This document shows positions 8,205 through 21,787 of a stretch of 64,000 bases of DNA, piece after piece. Position 1 is the first letter of the stretch. Each line of letters begins with the position of its first letter. The DNA comes from Methanomicrobium antiquum (GTDB lineage Archaea; Halobacteriota; Methanomicrobia; Methanomicrobiales; Methanomicrobiaceae). The notes under the pieces were generated by a model. That model did no database searches, was not told the DNA's origin, and saw nothing but the letters and a program-made list of their open reading frames with translations. Location: positions 992,001 through 1,056,000 of the forward strand of contig NZ_CP091092.1 in assembly GCF_029633915.1 (NCBI RefSeq), written 5' to 3'. A program made the position numbers and the translations under genes.

Positions 8205-9002
8205 ATGACAGATGCGGATTTTGAGACACTGAAGAGGTCAATAGAAAAAATCCTTGGAATTCAATGTCGCTGTTATAAGGAAGATTATATTAAAAGGCGT
8301 TTACTTTCAAGGATGCGTATTACCGGAAAAGAGAGATATAAGGATTATAATACTCTGCTGATCTCCGATAAAAATGAACAGGAGCTTTTAAGAAATGCTC
8401 TTACAATCAATGTCACCAAATTTTACAGAGACAAAGAGGTTTTTGATCTTTTAAGAACAGAAATTTTCCCCGATATAATCAGAAGTAAAGGGCGAATGAG
8501 AATCTGGAGTGCAGGCTGTGCAACCGGAGAAGAGCCATATACACTTGCTTTAATAATAAATGATTTAACCCGCTTAAAGCCTGATGTTCAGGTTACTATA
8601 TTTGCAACTGATATCGACAGGGAAGTTTTGAAAAAAGCCAAAGATGGAATATATGAAAAAAGGTCACTTGAAAATTTGTCTGAAAGTCAGATAAGAAGAC
8701 ATTTTAATGAAACAGGTGATGGTAAATTTGAGGTTAAAAACCATTTAAAAGAGATGATAAGATTTTCACATCATGATCTAATGAGTGGAAAACCTGCTAC
8801 AAATTATCTTGATATGATTTTATGCAGAAATGTAACTATCTATTTCACTGAAGAGCAGAAAAACGATCTTGCAAGAATGTTTCATCCGGCATTGATCTCT
8901 AAGGGTTTTTATGTGATGGGAAAAACTGAGTTCATGGGTCGCGAAGTAGAACAATTATATGAGCCTTATAATGCTCTTCAAAAAATTTATACAAAAAATT
9001 AA
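8205..9002 (+). CDS. cheR: CheR-type chemoreceptor glutamate methyltransferase
   Basis: CheR methylates glutamates on chemoreceptors with SAM to set adaptation. The N-terminal helical domain (about residues 1-70) is followed by the SAM-binding domain with WSAGCATGEEPYTLALI (about 103-119), FATDIDREVL and LDMILCRNVTIYF; the last is normally CRNVLIYF. The 265-residue length is that of a stand-alone CheR. It is isolated here: ftr-cluster genes lie upstream on the other strand, and a long empty region and a tRNA follow. No cheB is visible. It may serve the receptor encoded at 51489-53873. Confidence 0.93.
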   Translation: MTDADFETLKRSIEKILGIQCRCYKEDYIKRRLLSRMRITGKERYKDYNTLLISDKNEQELLRNALTINVTKFYRDKEVFDLLRTEIFPDIIRSKGRMRIWSAGCATGEEPYTLALIINDLTRLKPDVQVTIFATDIDREVLKKAKDGIYEKRSLENLSESQIRRHFNETGDGKFEVKNHLKEMIRFSHHDLMSGKPATNYLDMILCRNVTIYFTEEQKNDLARMFHPALISKGFYVMGKTEFMGREVEQLYEPYNALQKIYTKN

Positions 9003-9528
9003 CACTAAAATTAATATTTTTTTCTTTGATTTTGCTGAATGATAAAATATCTGTTGATTAATGAAAAATCTGATAAATAATTTGATTTTATAGTCATTAA
9101 TCCAATCCATTTTGAGTCAGTAATAATTATAGCAGAAAACGTTTTATCAGCTGTTGGAATCAGTTGTTATTCTAATGATTTCTGCTAATTATTTCTGAAT
9201 TTTAAAATTTATTATCAAAAGTATATTATTTTACCCTGATAACCAGGTCTTAATGATAACATTTTCATAATAATATCTTCTTGAGAACTGACGTATGAAA
9301 AACTGGTTTTATGATATTTTTAAAATTGTTTCATAAGTGTTATTTCTGTTAACACTTTGAAGCGTCTAAAATTGGTTAAGTTCTAAAAAGAGAATATAAA
9401 CTTTTTTATTTTGATTTTGCGCGGCCCTGCATAGTTTTTTTGATAAAACTGATTTGAATTTATCAAGTAACAGATATGTTTAAATGTTATGCATTCATTG
9501 TAATAATGCTGAATAGATTTAGAAGAGA
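9003..9528. other. 526-base region without a recognised gene
   Basis: The stretch is AT-rich with stops in all frames. It holds an imperfect inverted repeat, AATAATTATAGCAGAAA (9122-9138) with TTTCTGCTAATTATT (9179-9193), enclosing 40 bases that could form a stem with a large loop. Near 9290-9360 there are TATGAAA/TTTCATA half-sites. Close to the tRNA there is a TATA-like sequence. I see no protein gene or known RNA. Confidence 0.5.
9479..9487 (+). promoter_or_regulatory. Likely TATA box of the tRNA-Lys gene
   Basis: TTTAAATGT lies about 45 bases upstream of the tRNA 5' end. Archaeal initiation about 25 bases downstream would give a leader of some 20 bases that RNase P would remove. The spacing fits, but no start site is proven. 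Confidence 0.4.
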
Positions 9529-9602
9529 GGGCCTATAGCTCAGTTAGGCAGAGCGCCTGGCTTTTAACCAGGTGGTCGGGGGTTCAAATCCCCTTGGGCC
9601 CG
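9529..9602 (+). tRNA. tRNA-Lys (anticodon UUU)
   Basis: The 74-base sequence folds as a full cloverleaf. The acceptor stem GGGCCTA pairs with TGGGCCC (one G-U pair), the D arm contains TAGCTCAGTTAGGCAGAGC, the anticodon stem CCTGG/CCAGG carries loop CTTTTAA with anticodon TTT, and the T arm is GGGGG-TTCAAAT-CCCCT. The discriminator base is G and CCA is not encoded. No intron is present. Confidence 0.97.
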
Positions 9603-9698
9603 TTTGCCACTAAATTTCAACCAAAATGTGGCGTATTTTGGTATTTTTTCGACGGTGATGCATCTGATTAAAATATTAACTTTAAACCGGGGCAAAAG

Positions 9699-9950
9699 AT
9701 GAGCACCAATTTTTCTGTAATTAGTCATGTGATGGTACCTGACCATCAAATAATGAGTGTGGAAGAGATAGATGAACTATTCTCTTCTTACCAGATCACC
9801 CGTGATCAGCTTCCCAAAATTTACCACGATGATCCGGCGGTAAAAGAAGTTGGCGCAAAGATCAATGATGTTATCAGGATTGTTCGTATAAGCCAGACTG
9901 CAGGTCGGGCTGAAGCATACCGCATGGTCGTAAAACGGCCAAAGAAATAA
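9699..9950 (+). CDS. rpoH: DNA-directed RNA polymerase subunit H
   Basis: RpoH is the archaeal counterpart of the C-terminal domain of eukaryotic Rpb5 and sits at the downstream DNA channel of the enzyme. Conserved parts are [16 protein letters not shown] and the C-terminal [13 protein letters not shown]. The 83 residues include about ten more at the N-terminus than the minimal form, which could start at the Met at residue 12; the CGGGGC site before 9699 supports the longer start. It is the first gene of the RNA polymerase operon. Confidence 0.94.
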   Translation: MSTNFSVISHVMVPDHQIMSVEEIDELFSSYQITRDQLPKIYHDDPAVKEVGAKINDVIRIVRISQTAGRAEAYRMVVKRPKK

Positions 9951-9978
9951 ATTCTTTCCAATTCAAGGGTGGTCTTAT

Positions 9979-11538
9979 TTGTTAGATCGTAAAACATTAT
10001 CCGAAGCATATTTTTCACGCGCACATGTGGCGCGACACCAGCTCGATTCATACAACTTTTTTTTGGAATATAATCTTCAGAAAGTTGTTGATGAACAAAG
10101 AGTAATTGAAACTGACATCGCACAGAGAGGTAAAGATAATGATCCTGTCTGGGTTGAACTTGGAGAAATCCGTGTTGAAAAACCAGTTGTAAGAGAAGCT
10201 GACGGTTCCCAATCCGGCCTTTATCCAAGTGAAGCGCGTCTTAGAAATCTTACCTATGCCGCACCAATTCAGCTTGACATGATTCTTGTTCAGGGTGAAG
10301 ACAGGCAGGACCCTGTGACCACAACAATAGGTCAGCTTCCTGTCATGATTGGCTCAACAGCATGCAATCTTTGCGGATTGTCAGACGATGAGAGAATAGA
10401 ACATGGTGAGGATTCACACGATCCTGGTGGATACTTTATAGTAAACGGTTCTGAGCGCGTTTTAATGACTCTTGAAGATCTTGCCTCAAACAAGATTATG
10501 ACAGAGTTTACTGAAAGATACAATGAGCGTATCTATGTTGCCAAAGTATTCTCACAGTATCGCGGATATCGTGCTCTCGTAATTGTTGAGAGAAACAAGA
10601 AAAACCTTTTAGAAGTTTCCTTCCCGTCGGTTGCAGGTCATCTGAAATTTGTTGATCTTATGCGTGCACTTGGTTTAAATGGTGACCATGACATTGTAAA
10701 CGCTGTATCAACAGATGAGGATGTTCTTACTTTTATGCTCCAGAATCTCGAAGAGAGTGAATGCGACAATACTGAAGAGGGCATAATGTATGTCGGAAAG
10801 AAACTTGCTCCAAACCAGACACGCGACTATCAGAAAAAGCGTGCTGAATTTGTTCTTGACAGCTATCTCCTTCCTCACTTAAATGAACTCATGCCGCCTG
10901 GAATGAAGGAAGATGATCCCGGATATCAGGAAGCCTGTGAAGGAGTGCGTCTTGCAAAAGCTCACTTCCTTGGAAGGATGGCAGAGGCATGTTTTGATCT
11001 TGTTCTTGACAGAAGAAGAATCGATGATAAGGATCACTACTCAAACAAGCGTTTAAAACTTGCAGGTGACCTGATGGAAGATCTATTCCGTATCTCCTTA
11101 AACAGACTTACAAGAGATGTGAAGTATCAGCTTGAACGTGCAAGCATGAGACATCGAGATTTGTCTATATCAACAGCTGTTCGTGCTGATGTACTAACGG
11201 AGAGACTTTTACATCCTCTTGCAACAGGAAACTGGGTTGGTGGCAGAACAGGTGTGTCCCAGCTTTTAGACAGAGTTGATCATATGGCTGTTGTATCTCA
11301 CCTTCGCCGTGTAATCTCTCCTTTGTCACGTTCACAGCCTCATTTCGAAGCCCGTGATCTTCATCCGACACAGTGGGGAAGAATCTGTCCGTCAGAAACA
11401 CCAGAAGGTCCAAATTGTGGTCTTGTTAAAAATTTTGCACAGATGGTTGAGATATCAAAAGGTGTAAAAGACGATCAGGTGATGAACAGGATGCTCTACA
11501 ACCTGGGTGTTGAAGAGCTAAAAAGGGAGATCTTATGA
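9979..11538 (+). CDS. rpoB2: DNA-directed RNA polymerase subunit B'' (N-terminal half of B)
   Basis: This is the N-terminal half of the second-largest polymerase subunit, covering the protrusion, lobe and fork regions. The gene begins with TTG at 9979, chosen because GGGTGG lies at the right distance and no ATG fits. Conserved blocks are the [16 protein letters not shown] motif (about residues 150-165) and the C-terminal fork region [24 protein letters not shown], which contacts the active site. The 519 residues are normal for the split form. The stop overlaps the next gene in ATGA. Confidence 0.97.
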   Translation: MLDRKTLSEAYFSRAHVARHQLDSYNFFLEYNLQKVVDEQRVIETDIAQRGKDNDPVWVELGEIRVEKPVVREADGSQSGLYPSEARLRNLTYAAPIQLDMILVQGEDRQDPVTTTIGQLPVMIGSTACNLCGLSDDERIEHGEDSHDPGGYFIVNGSERVLMTLEDLASNKIMTEFTERYNERIYVAKVFSQYRGYRALVIVERNKKNLLEVSFPSVAGHLKFVDLMRALGLNGDHDIVNAVSTDEDVLTFMLQNLEESECDNTEEGIMYVGKKLAPNQTRDYQKKRAEFVLDSYLLPHLNELMPPGMKEDDPGYQEACEGVRLAKAHFLGRMAEACFDLVLDRRRIDDKDHYSNKRLKLAGDLMEDLFRISLNRLTRDVKYQLERASMRHRDLSISTAVRADVLTERLLHPLATGNWVGGRTGVSQLLDRVDHMAVVSHLRRVISPLSRSQPHFEARDLHPTQWGRICPSETPEGPNCGLVKNFAQMVEISKGVKDDQVMNRMLYNLGVEELKREIL

Positions 11539-13361
11539 GTCAGACTCACAAAAAATCCAGAGTATTTGTTGACGGCGCTTTAATTGGTCTTAGTGATGAT
11601 CCTGTTAATCTCGCAGCTAACGTCCGCAGAATGAGAAGACGCGGAGAAATCTCTACTGAGATTAACATCTCACACAAAGAATACAATGGCGACATCATTA
11701 TCCATACAGACAGAGGCAGAGCACGTCGTCCTTTAGTAATTGTTGAAGCAGGAAGACCTGTTTTGACAAATGAGGATATTGAAAAATTAAAAACAGGCGA
11801 AGCTGATTTCATGGACTTTGTAACAAAAGGCCTTATTGAATTCATTGACGCTGAAGAGGAAGAAGATCTGTTTATTGCAATAAAAGAAAGCGATCTTACC
11901 CTTGAGCACACTCATATTGAAATTGATCCATCTCTGATTTTGGGTATTGGTGCGGCACACGTTCCATTCCCTGAGCATAATGCATCTCCGCGTGTAACAA
12001 TGGGTGCAGGTATGATTAAGCAGGCACTGGGATTTGGTGCTTCAAATATGAAGTTAAGACCCGATACACGTGGTCACCAGCTTCATTACGTCCAAAAACC
12101 TCTTGTTCACACACAGACATCAAGAATCATTGGTTCTGATGACAGGGCCGCAGGACAAAACCTTGTTGTTGCAATTCTTTCATATGAAGGATTTAATATT
12201 GAGGATTCACTGATTTTCAACAAAGCTTCAATAGAACGCGGAGTTGGCCGTTCTCATTTCTTCAGAACCTATGATGGAGAAGAAAGACGCTATCCGGGAG
12301 GTCAGGTTGACAAGATTCAGGTGCCTGATGAGGAAGTATCAGGTGCACATGGTGTTGACTCATACCAAAATCTCGACAGCGATGGTATCATAAACCCTGA
12401 AACAATTGTACGGGAAAAAGATGTTTTAATTGGAAAGACATCTCCGCCAAGATTCCTTGAAGAACCTTCCGGAGAACTTATCGCCGTAGAAAAACGCCGC
12501 GACACATCAGTTACCATGAGAAGCAATGAGCATGGTATAGTTGATACAGTCATTGTAACAGAGGGTGAAAACTCTTCACGTCTGGTAAAGGTAAGAACAC
12601 GTGATCTTCGTGTCCCTGAAGTTGGTGACAAATTTGCATCACGTCACGGACAGAAGGGTGTTGTTGGAATTATCACACCCCAGGAAAATATGCCTTTTAC
12701 CGAAGCTGGAATAGCACCCGATCTTGTCATAAATCCACATGCAATCCCGTCACGTATGACTGTTGGTCATATGCTTGAGATGATTGGAGGAAAAGTTGGT
12801 TCTTTGGAAGGAAGACGAATCAATGCAACAGCATTCAGTGGTGAGCCGGAAGAGAATATACGTGCATCACTAAAGGCTCTTGGTTTTTCACACAATGGTC
12901 GTGAAGTAATGTACGATGGTATTACCGGACGCCAGTTCCATGCAGATATCTATATTGGCGTAATCTACTATCAAAAACTGTATCACATGGTATCATCCAA
13001 GATGCATGCACGTTCACGCGGACCTGTTCAGGTCTTAACACGTCAGCCTACAGAAGGACGTGCCCGTGAGGGAGGTTTAAGATTTGGTGAAATGGAACGT
13101 GATGTCTTAATAGGACACGGTGCTGCAATGGCTCTAAAAGAGCGTCTTTTGGACGAATCTGACAAAGTTGAGCAGTATGTATGTGCAAAGTGCGGTATGA
13201 TTGCATTCCTTGACAGAAACAGAAATGTAACACGCTGTCTTGCCTGCGGTAATGAAACAGACATTTATTCTGTTGAAATGAGTTATGCATTCAAACTCCT
13301 GCTTGATGAGATGAAAAGTATGGGCATTGCTCCAAGAATGCACTTAGAGGATCAGGTATAA
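11535..13361 (+). CDS. rpoB1: DNA-directed RNA polymerase subunit B' (C-terminal half of B)
   Basis: The C-terminal half of subunit B contains the hybrid-binding domain and part of the catalytic centre. Motifs are GYNIEDS-like [27 protein letters not shown] and a C-terminal four-cysteine zinc finger (CAKCGMIAF...CLACGN, about residues 555-580). At 608 residues it is full length. A four-base overlap couples it to rpoB2; rpoA1 follows after 15 bases with a strong AGGAGG site. Confidence 0.97.
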   Translation: MSQTHKKSRVFVDGALIGLSDDPVNLAANVRRMRRRGEISTEINISHKEYNGDIIIHTDRGRARRPLVIVEAGRPVLTNEDIEKLKTGEADFMDFVTKGLIEFIDAEEEEDLFIAIKESDLTLEHTHIEIDPSLILGIGAAHVPFPEHNASPRVTMGAGMIKQALGFGASNMKLRPDTRGHQLHYVQKPLVHTQTSRIIGSDDRAAGQNLVVAILSYEGFNIEDSLIFNKASIERGVGRSHFFRTYDGEERRYPGGQVDKIQVPDEEVSGAHGVDSYQNLDSDGIINPETIVREKDVLIGKTSPPRFLEEPSGELIAVEKRRDTSVTMRSNEHGIVDTVIVTEGENSSRLVKVRTRDLRVPEVGDKFASRHGQKGVVGIITPQENMPFTEAGIAPDLVINPHAIPSRMTVGHMLEMIGGKVGSLEGRRINATAFSGEPEENIRASLKALGFSHNGREVMYDGITGRQFHADIYIGVIYYQKLYHMVSSKMHARSRGPVQVLTRQPTEGRAREGGLRFGEMERDVLIGHGAAMALKERLLDESDKVEQYVCAKCGMIAFLDRNRNVTRCLACGNETDIYSVEMSYAFKLLLDEMKSMGIAPRMHLEDQV

Positions 13362-13376
13362 GGAGGTTTTAAAAAA

Positions 13377-17191
<3,815 letters not shown>

Positions 17192-17236
17192 TTAAACAAA
17201 TTTAAACTAAACCAATTAAAATTTAGGAGAATTTCA

Positions 17237-17524
17237 ATGGATTTCGAAACGTCTTTAAGACGCGCAATTAAAACTGGCAACGTGGTAATTGGCCAGAAAG
17301 AAACAAAAGATTGTATCTCAGAGGGAAAAGCACAGATGGTTGTTGTTGCAAGCAACTGTCCTGGTGATTTTGTCTCATATCTCAAGGAACAGGATATATT
17401 TTCATATACGTATGATGATTCAAGCAAAGCACTGGGTATATCCTGCGGCAGACCTCATTTTGTAAGTGCCCTGGCAGTTATAGATGCAGGTGATTCCGAC
17501 ATTCTTTCCTTAAAGAGGGTTTAA
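17237..17524 (+). CDS. rpl30e: Ribosomal protein L30e
   Basis: A large-subunit ribosomal protein of the L7Ae/L30e RNA-binding fold, with no bacterial counterpart. The 95 residues show the expected GNVVIGQKETKDCISEGKAQMVVVASNCP start and a later LGISCGRPHFVSALAVIDAG. An AGGAG site lies before the ATG. It stands between rpoA2 and nusA, its usual archaeal place. Confidence 0.95.
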   Translation: MDFETSLRRAIKTGNVVIGQKETKDCISEGKAQMVVVASNCPGDFVSYLKEQDIFSYTYDDSSKALGISCGRPHFVSALAVIDAGDSDILSLKRV

Positions 17525-17528
17525 TTAT

Positions 17529-17978
17529 ATGGGAGAGATTGTCTTGAATGAACAGAGTCTTCAGCTGATGAAACAGTTTGAAGACATAACCGGTGCAGGA
17601 AGCCGTGACTGTATCGTTGATGAGAGAAATGAGAGACTCATTTTTGTAATCAACCCGGGAGATATGGGCCGTGCAATCGGAAAGCAGGGAACAAGCATAA
17701 AGAAGGCATCAGAAGATCTTGGTAAAAAGATTGAGGTTGTTGAGTTTTCAAACGATGCCGAACAGTTTATCAAAAACTGTTTCCTCCCTGCACGTGTCGT
17801 TTCTGTTCAGATTGAAGAGAATGATGAAGGAGAATATGTTGCAAATGTTGATGTTGAGGAAGAAGACAGAGGCATTGCAATTGGAAAAGGCGGGAAAAAT
17901 ATTTTCAAAGCCAATAAATTAGCAGAACGTCAGCATGATATTGTAAGCGTTCAGATTATTACAGATGAAAATCTGTAA
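17529..17978 (+). CDS. nusA: NusA-like transcription factor with two KH domains
   Basis: Archaeal NusA is a short form made only of the two KH RNA-binding domains. KH1 (about residues 35-75) has GRAIGKQGTSIKKA, and KH2 (about 95-149) has the RGIAIGKGGKNIFKA GxxG loop. The 149-residue length is normal. It follows rpl30e by four bases. In many euryarchaea rps12 and rps7 come next; here the gene is followed by a terminator-like sequence and unrelated genes. Confidence 0.93.
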   Translation: MGEIVLNEQSLQLMKQFEDITGAGSRDCIVDERNERLIFVINPGDMGRAIGKQGTSIKKASEDLGKKIEVVEFSNDAEQFIKNCFLPARVVSVQIEENDEGEYVANVDVEEEDRGIAIGKGGKNIFKANKLAERQHDIVSVQIITDENL

Positions 17979-18504
17979 TTATTTTTAATATTACTTCTAT
18001 TGTTATTCTGCATTATTGCAAATGTGCATTTTTTTGTTTTTAAAATAGTCAGCAGATTTGTCTTTGTTATGTTTTTGGATTCTTAAATAAAATCAGGGTT
18101 TGATTTGATAAAATTTTGATTTCTATTAGATGATTTGCATCGAAATACAAAAATCTGTTATCATTATTTGTGGTATGTTTTTCATTATAAAAATTTCATT
18201 AAATTATATGTCAGGAAAATTTTCATTTAATTATATTTGTAATTAGTGAGAAAATATATTATTTGGAGAAAATTATAGGTGATGTATTTATTTAAGAGTC
18301 ATATTCGCGCTATCGCGCTATTGTAGTAAAAAAATTGTTCGTGAATTCTTATCAAAATTTAATGGTTTTCACTTATTCATTTTTTAAAAACTTCTAATAT
18401 TTCCGTTTTATCCAAAACCAGAGTTCTTGCTCACTTAATAAATGATTATGTATAATTGTAAATGATAAATAGTGTTAATATAAACAATTAGAAAAGAGGG
18501 GTAT
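17979..18504. other. 526-base AT-rich region between the rpo and ech operons
   Basis: No gene is evident. The first part carries a short hairpin with a T run. Further on there is an imperfect direct repeat (TTTCATTAAATTATAT at about 18194 and TTTCATTTAATTATAT at about 18221) and two tandem copies of CGCGCTAT (18306-18321), which stand out as GC-rich. The last 60 bases should contain the ech promoter; TTATGTATAA near 18445 is a candidate TATA box, about 25 bases before a leader carrying the AAGAGGGG ribosome site. Confidence 0.5.
18017..18041 (+). terminator. Likely terminator of the RNA polymerase operon
   Basis: TGCA-AATG-TGCA is followed directly by seven Ts, G and five Ts, about 40 bases after the nusA stop. 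The stem is weak, but T tracts are the main archaeal termination signal. Confidence 0.45.
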
Positions 18505-20433
18505 ATGTTAGATTTATTGGTTTTCTTAATTCTCTTTCCGCTTATTGCTGCAGCTTTGATGCTGGTTTTACCAAATGGCGGATTTAGGGATGCAGTTATA
18601 AAAATAGCGGCCCTTATTACGGCAGCTGCGTCAATATATCTTTTCATCCAGACTTTTGACAAAGGTATATCATATCTTACTATTGGTTCAGAACTGGTTG
18701 GAAATGTAATTCTTCTGGCTGAATTTGCTATTGCGCTGTTTATTATCGCGATAAGTCTGAAGTTTAAGCATTATATCATTGCATTACTGGCTGTTATTCA
18801 GACTGTAATTTTGGTGTATGCTGAAAAATTTGCATCAGTTGAGACCATCCTTTCAAATGAGCTTTTTGTGGATGAATTTTCAGTAATAATGGCTCTTATA
18901 ATAGGTATTATTGGAAGTTTAATTTGCATTTACTCTGTCGGGTATATGAGAGGATATCATGAAAACCATACTGATGTAAAAGATCACAGAAAATTATTTT
19001 TCTTTTTGATGTTTTTGTTCCTTTCAGCGATGTTTGGCGTTGTGTTTTCAAACCATATCGTCTGGATGTTCTTTTTCTGGGAGATTACAACACTTTGTTC
19101 ATTCCTGTTAATCGGCTATGCCAGAGATGAAATTGCCTGGAAAAATGCATTTTGGGCTCTTTTGTTAAACACTGTCGGAGGAGTTGGTTTTTCAGGCGCA
19201 ATCCTTTTCATACTTGTCTATTCAGGAAATGGGGAGTTCATATATTTAAATAATTTAATAGCCGCAGGACCTGTCTTTGCAATGATTCCGGCTGCGTTAA
19301 TCGCATTCGCCGGTCTTACAAAATCGGCACAACTGCCGTTTTCATCATGGCTTGTCGGTGCAATGGTTGCACCAACTCCTGTCTCGGCACTTCTTCATTC
19401 CAGTACAATGGTAAAGGCCGGTGTTTATGTTATTGTAAGATTTGCACCGGTTTTTGAGATGAGTATGGTTGGAGTAATAATTTCTCTTGTTGGTGGAGTG
19501 ACTTTCCTTTTGGCCTCTGCAATTGCAATAGGGCAGAGTAATGCTAAAAAAGTGCTTGCATATTCAACAATTGCAAACTTAGGTCTTGTTGTTGCATGTG
19601 CAGGAATAGGAACGCAGGAAGCCGTGTGGGCTGCAATTCTTTTGATAATATTCCATGCAGTTGCAAAGTCGCTTTTATTCCTTGCAGTAGGTTCAGTTGA
19701 ACATCAAAAGCATTCACGTGATATTGAAGACATGTCTGGTCTTATCTCAACAATGCCAAAAATAGCAGTAATGATGCTTATAGGAATTGCAGGAATGTTT
19801 TTGGCACCATTTGGAATGCTTATATCCAAATGGGCAACAATTCATGCTTTTGTAAATGCACTGCCGCCCTTTGGAATGCTTCTTATTGGATTAATTGCCT
19901 ATGGAAGTGGAATTACAGTTTTCTTCTGGGCAAAATGGATGGGAAAATTAATAGAAGTCAAAGGCAAAGATTCGGCTCTTAAAAAAGAGGCAACATCTCC
20001 TGAGATGTTTACTTTATACAGCCTTTCCGGACTTACAGTAATTGTATGTCTTTTATTCCCGTTAATATCAGGATTTATGATTGAGCCATATTTAAAGGAA
20101 GTTTATGGTACAGTTTCAGGACTATTAAGCCTTAACAATATTTTGATAATGCTTATGATGCTTGTCTTAATCCTGATTCTTCCTTTGACTATTGGATTTT
20201 TGAGCAAAAATAAAACACTCTCTTCTCAGTATATGGGTGCAAGACCTGCTGTATTGGGCGAGAGTTTTTCAGGAAGCATGGGAATTACAAGAAATGTAAC
20301 TCTTTCCAATTATTATATGGAAGAATATTTTGGAGAAGAAAAACTTTCAAAAACAGGGAATATTTTAACAATCCTTCTTTTGTTTGTTCTTGCAGGAATT
20401 ATTGCTCTTATTATTTCAGGGATGGTGATTTAA
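18505..20433 (+). CDS. echA: Ech hydrogenase subunit A (NuoL/MrpA-like membrane subunit)
   Basis: EchA is the large ion-translocating membrane subunit of the energy-converting [NiFe] hydrogenase and is related to complex I NuoL. The 642 residues are almost wholly hydrophobic, with about 16 membrane segments. The proton-channel core is visible as FFFWEITTLCSFLLIG (about residues 190-205) and the lysine-bearing FAGLTKSAQLPFSSWLVGAMVAPTPVSALLHSSTMVKAGVY block (about 268-310). A strong AAGAGGGG ribosome site precedes the ATG. It is the first of six tightly packed ech genes. Confidence 0.92.
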   Translation: MLDLLVFLILFPLIAAALMLVLPNGGFRDAVIKIAALITAAASIYLFIQTFDKGISYLTIGSELVGNVILLAEFAIALFIIAISLKFKHYIIALLAVIQTVILVYAEKFASVETILSNELFVDEFSVIMALIIGIIGSLICIYSVGYMRGYHENHTDVKDHRKLFFFLMFLFLSAMFGVVFSNHIVWMFFFWEITTLCSFLLIGYARDEIAWKNAFWALLLNTVGGVGFSGAILFILVYSGNGEFIYLNNLIAAGPVFAMIPAALIAFAGLTKSAQLPFSSWLVGAMVAPTPVSALLHSSTMVKAGVYVIVRFAPVFEMSMVGVIISLVGGVTFLLASAIAIGQSNAKKVLAYSTIANLGLVVACAGIGTQEAVWAAILLIIFHAVAKSLLFLAVGSVEHQKHSRDIEDMSGLISTMPKIAVMMLIGIAGMFLAPFGMLISKWATIHAFVNALPPFGMLLIGLIAYGSGITVFFWAKWMGKLIEVKGKDSALKKEATSPEMFTLYSLSGLTVIVCLLFPLISGFMIEPYLKEVYGTVSGLLSLNNILIMLMMLVLILILPLTIGFLSKNKTLSSQYMGARPAVLGESFSGSMGITRNVTLSNYYMEEYFGEEKLSKTGNILTILLLFVLAGIIALIISGMVI

Positions 20434-20434
20434 G

Positions 20435-21307
20435 ATGGTTTTAGAGATTATAACCGGTTTACCTTTCATAAGTGCAGTTCTTTTTGTAATATTTGCCCCG
20501 TTTGTTGGTGCGATAATTACAGGTCTTGACAGAAAGCTTACTGCAAGGATGCAGGGGAGAGTAGGACCTCCTGTTCTTCAGCCATTATATGATATCTTCA
20601 AGCTTTTTGAAAAAGAAAATCTGGTTGTGCACCGTTCACAAAACTTCTGGATATTTAGTTATCTCGTTTTTATACTTGTAACAGGAGTTTTATTCTTTGC
20701 AGGCAGTGACATACTTCTGGTCATATTTGCTCTTACTCTTGCTCATGTATTTTTAATTCTTGGTGCATATTCGGCAGGATCTCCATATGCTCATATTGGT
20801 GCAGAAAGGGAACTGATTCAGCTCATGGCTGTTGAACCAATGATTATTATCGCCGCTGTTGGTCTTTATGAGGTTACAAATTCGTTTGATACACTTGCAA
20901 TAGTTCAAAATGCATTTGCCCCGGTAATTCTTCTTCCTGGAGTCTTTTTGGGAATGGTATATATACTGACTGTAAAATTAAGAAAATCCCCATTTGATCT
21001 TTCAACGTCACATCATGCACACCAGGAGCTTGTAAAAGGTCTTACAACTGAATTTTCAGGCTCAACACTTGGAATGACAGAAATTGCCCATTTATATGAG
21101 CTTGTATTTCTGCTTGGATTTTTGTTTTTATTCTTTGGAATGGCGGCACCTTTAATTGGAATTTTAGTGCTGATTATAATCTATTTCTTTGAGATATATG
21201 TGGACAATGCAACATCCAGGGTAAAGTGGCAGTTTGTATTGAAAAGCTGCTGGGCATTTACAGCAGTACTTGGAGTTTTGAATCTTTTTGCATTATATCT
21301 GATATGA
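20435..21307 (+). CDS. echB: Ech hydrogenase subunit B (NuoH-like)
   Basis: EchB is the membrane anchor related to complex I NuoH and links the hydrogenase module to the ion-pumping subunit. The 290 residues have about eight membrane helices. Conserved loops are RKLTARMQGRVGPPVLQPLYDIFKLFEKE (residues about 32-60), the acidic ERELIQLMAVEPM (about 128-140) and RKSPFDLSTSHHAHQELVKG (about 187-206), all typical of NuoH relatives. It follows echA by one base. Confidence 0.93.
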   Translation: MVLEIITGLPFISAVLFVIFAPFVGAIITGLDRKLTARMQGRVGPPVLQPLYDIFKLFEKENLVVHRSQNFWIFSYLVFILVTGVLFFAGSDILLVIFALTLAHVFLILGAYSAGSPYAHIGAERELIQLMAVEPMIIIAAVGLYEVTNSFDTLAIVQNAFAPVILLPGVFLGMVYILTVKLRKSPFDLSTSHHAHQELVKGLTTEFSGSTLGMTEIAHLYELVFLLGFLFLFFGMAAPLIGILVLIIIYFFEIYVDNATSRVKWQFVLKSCWAFTAVLGVLNLFALYLI

Positions 21308-21319
21308 GGTGAAAGAAAT

Positions 21320-21787
21320 ATGTCATACTTAACTAAATCTCCCTGGATAATACACTACGATGCATCAAGCTGTAACGGATGTGACATTGAAGTCTTAGCA
21401 TGTCTTACACCTCTTTATGATGTTGAAAGATTTGGTATCTTAAACACTGGTAATCCAAAGCATGCTGATATATTTGTAGTGACAGGAAGTGTCAATGAGC
21501 AAAACAGAGAAGTTATAAAAAATATTTATAACCAGATGCCAAAACCAAATGTTGTAGTCGCAGTTGGAATATGTGCCTGTTCAGGCGGAGTTTTCCGTGA
21601 ATGCTACAATGTAGCTGGTGGTGTTGGAGAATTAATTCCGGTTGATGTTTATGTTCCAGGCTGTGCGGCACGTCCTGAGCAAATAATTGACGGTATTGTA
21701 AAAGGAATTTCAATTCTGGATGAAAAGTACAAAAATAGCAAAAAAAACAAAAACAACAAAACGGAGGTGACAGAAAGTGACAATTGA
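21320..21787 (+). CDS. echC: Ech hydrogenase subunit C (small, [4Fe-4S] subunit)
   Basis: EchC is the hydrogenase small subunit, related to NuoB, with the proximal [4Fe-4S] cluster. Cluster ligands are visible in SCNGCDIEVLAC (about residues 14-25), VGICACSGGVF (about 84) and YVPGCAARPEQ (about 114). The core is normal; the last 20 residues (from KYKNSKKNKNNK) are a Lys/Asn-rich tail with no evident function. It overlaps echD by 11 bases. Confidence 0.95.
   Translation: MSYLTKSPWIIHYDASSCNGCDIEVLACLTPLYDVERFGILNTGNPKHADIFVVTGSVNEQNREVIKNIYNQMPKPNVVVAVGICACSGGVFRECYNVAGGVGELIPVDVYVPGCAARPEQIIDGIVKGISILDEKYKNSKKNKNNKTEVTESDN

Noticed and set aside
18306-18321. CRISPR-like or tandem repeat array (CGCGCTAT)
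   Set aside because: Only two 8-base copies with no spacers; no array of direct repeats with spacers was found anywhere in the window.
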